A stretch of 64,000 nucleotides of DNA from Burkholderiaceae bacterium (GTDB taxonomy: Bacteria; Pseudomonadota; Gammaproteobacteria; Burkholderiales; Burkholderiaceae_C), in assembly GCA_024235995.1 (NCBI GenBank), contig JACKLI010000001.1, forward strand, positions 2,604,001 to 2,668,000, in the 5' to 3' direction. Every line of letters starts with the position of its first letter. The first letter of the stretch is position 1. The notes beneath the pieces are model-generated. The model ran no database searches, was not told where the DNA came from, and saw nothing but the letters and a program-made list of their open reading frames with translations. Below, piece after piece: positions 63,757 to 64,000 of this stretch. The translations under genes were made by a program, and so were the position numbers.

Positions 63757-64000
63757 ATGAGTGCCATCGTTGACATCGTCGGCCGCGAAGTGCTGGACAG
63801 CCGCGGCAACCCCACCGTCGAGTGCGACGTGCTGCTCGAGTCGGGCATCATGGGCCGCGCCGCCGTGCCCAGCGGCGCCTCCACCGGCTCGCGCGAGGCC
63901 ATCGAGCTGCGCGACGGCGACGCCAAGCGCTACGGCGGCAAGGGCGTGCTCAAGGCCGTGGAGCACATCAACACCGAGATCTCCGAGGCCGTGCTGGGCC
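63757..64000 (+). CDS. eno: Enolase, N-terminal part (cut by window end)
   Basis: The first 81 codons of enolase are present: SAIVDIVGREVLDSRGNPTVECDV, then VPSGASTGSREAIELRDGD. It interconverts 2-phosphoglycerate and PEP. The gene continues past the window edge; the kdsA-DUF1330-eno order is as in related bacteria. Confidence 0.95.
   Translation, partial: MSAIVDIVGREVLDSRGNPTVECDVLLESGIMGRAAVPSGASTGSREAIELRDGDAKRYGGKGVLKAVEHINTEISEAVLG

Overview
The window is a GC-rich, gene-dense stretch of a betaproteobacterial chromosome, most likely family Comamonadaceae (Burkholderiales). Gene order supports this: fimV-truA-trpF-trpB-trpA-accD, pyrG-kdsA-DUF1330-eno, ubiquinone genes, and parE/parC. 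So do the short dispersed repeats typical of that family (recalled, not searched). No rRNA, tRNA or CRISPR array was seen. Start codons were revised where a Shine-Dalgarno (SD) site, a gene overlap or family length argued against the longest frame.

Layout. 0-7.4 kb: pilus/polarity protein FimV, TruA, tryptophan genes trpF-trpB-trpA and accD on the + strand. 7.4-23.2 kb: housekeeping and metabolic genes on both strands (YggT, lysS, a hydroxyacid dehydrogenase, an FAD monooxygenase, acnA, a macro-domain protein, a tRNA-hydroxylation U32 protein, a divergent Nramp transporter, rpiA, pyrD). 23.2-28 kb: a minus-strand ubiU-ubiV-ubiT-ubiX-ubiD operon with an FNR-like box upstream, pointing to oxygen-independent ubiquinone synthesis. 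28-31.3 kb: dsdA, a vapBC toxin-antitoxin pair with a clear promoter and operator, and an FAD oxidoreductase.

31.36-33.78 kb is the most unusual part. It is a discrete 2.4-kb mobile element with an ISL3-type transposase, imperfect terminal inverted repeats and a perfect 8-bp target duplication (AATTTTTC). It carries three phage-like passenger genes, one of only 22 codons, apparently in one operon with the transposase. Beside it are an IPTL-CTERM surface protein and a recombination scar in which the start of a second oxidoreductase copy is fused to the end of a second thiD copy.

35-44.3 kb: a thiamin operon under a TPP riboswitch (thiC-thiO-thiS-APC transporter-thiG-thiDE fusion-thiD-histone-deacetylase-like gene). 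The transporter and the deacetylase are unexpected members. 44.4-45.7 kb: DUF488 and two AhpD-like proteins. 45.7-51.9 kb: topoisomerase IV (parE, parC), with a brnTA toxin-antitoxin pair and a frameshifted YhcG-type nuclease gene lying between the two subunit genes. 52-64 kb: dapA, bamC, an MBL hydrolase, an alanine-rich lipoprotein, the ribosomal oxygenase RoxA, a SlyD-like PPIase, dut, coaBC, pyrG, kdsA and the start of eno.

Across the window an AT-richer palindromic repeat (core GCGCTT-N7-AAGCGC with AGCTAT/ATAGCT flanks) sits between genes and also in frame inside several genes, including at the ThiD-ThiE fusion joint. Several genes have a -10-like hexamer 6-8 nt before ATG and no SD site, suggesting leaderless transcripts.
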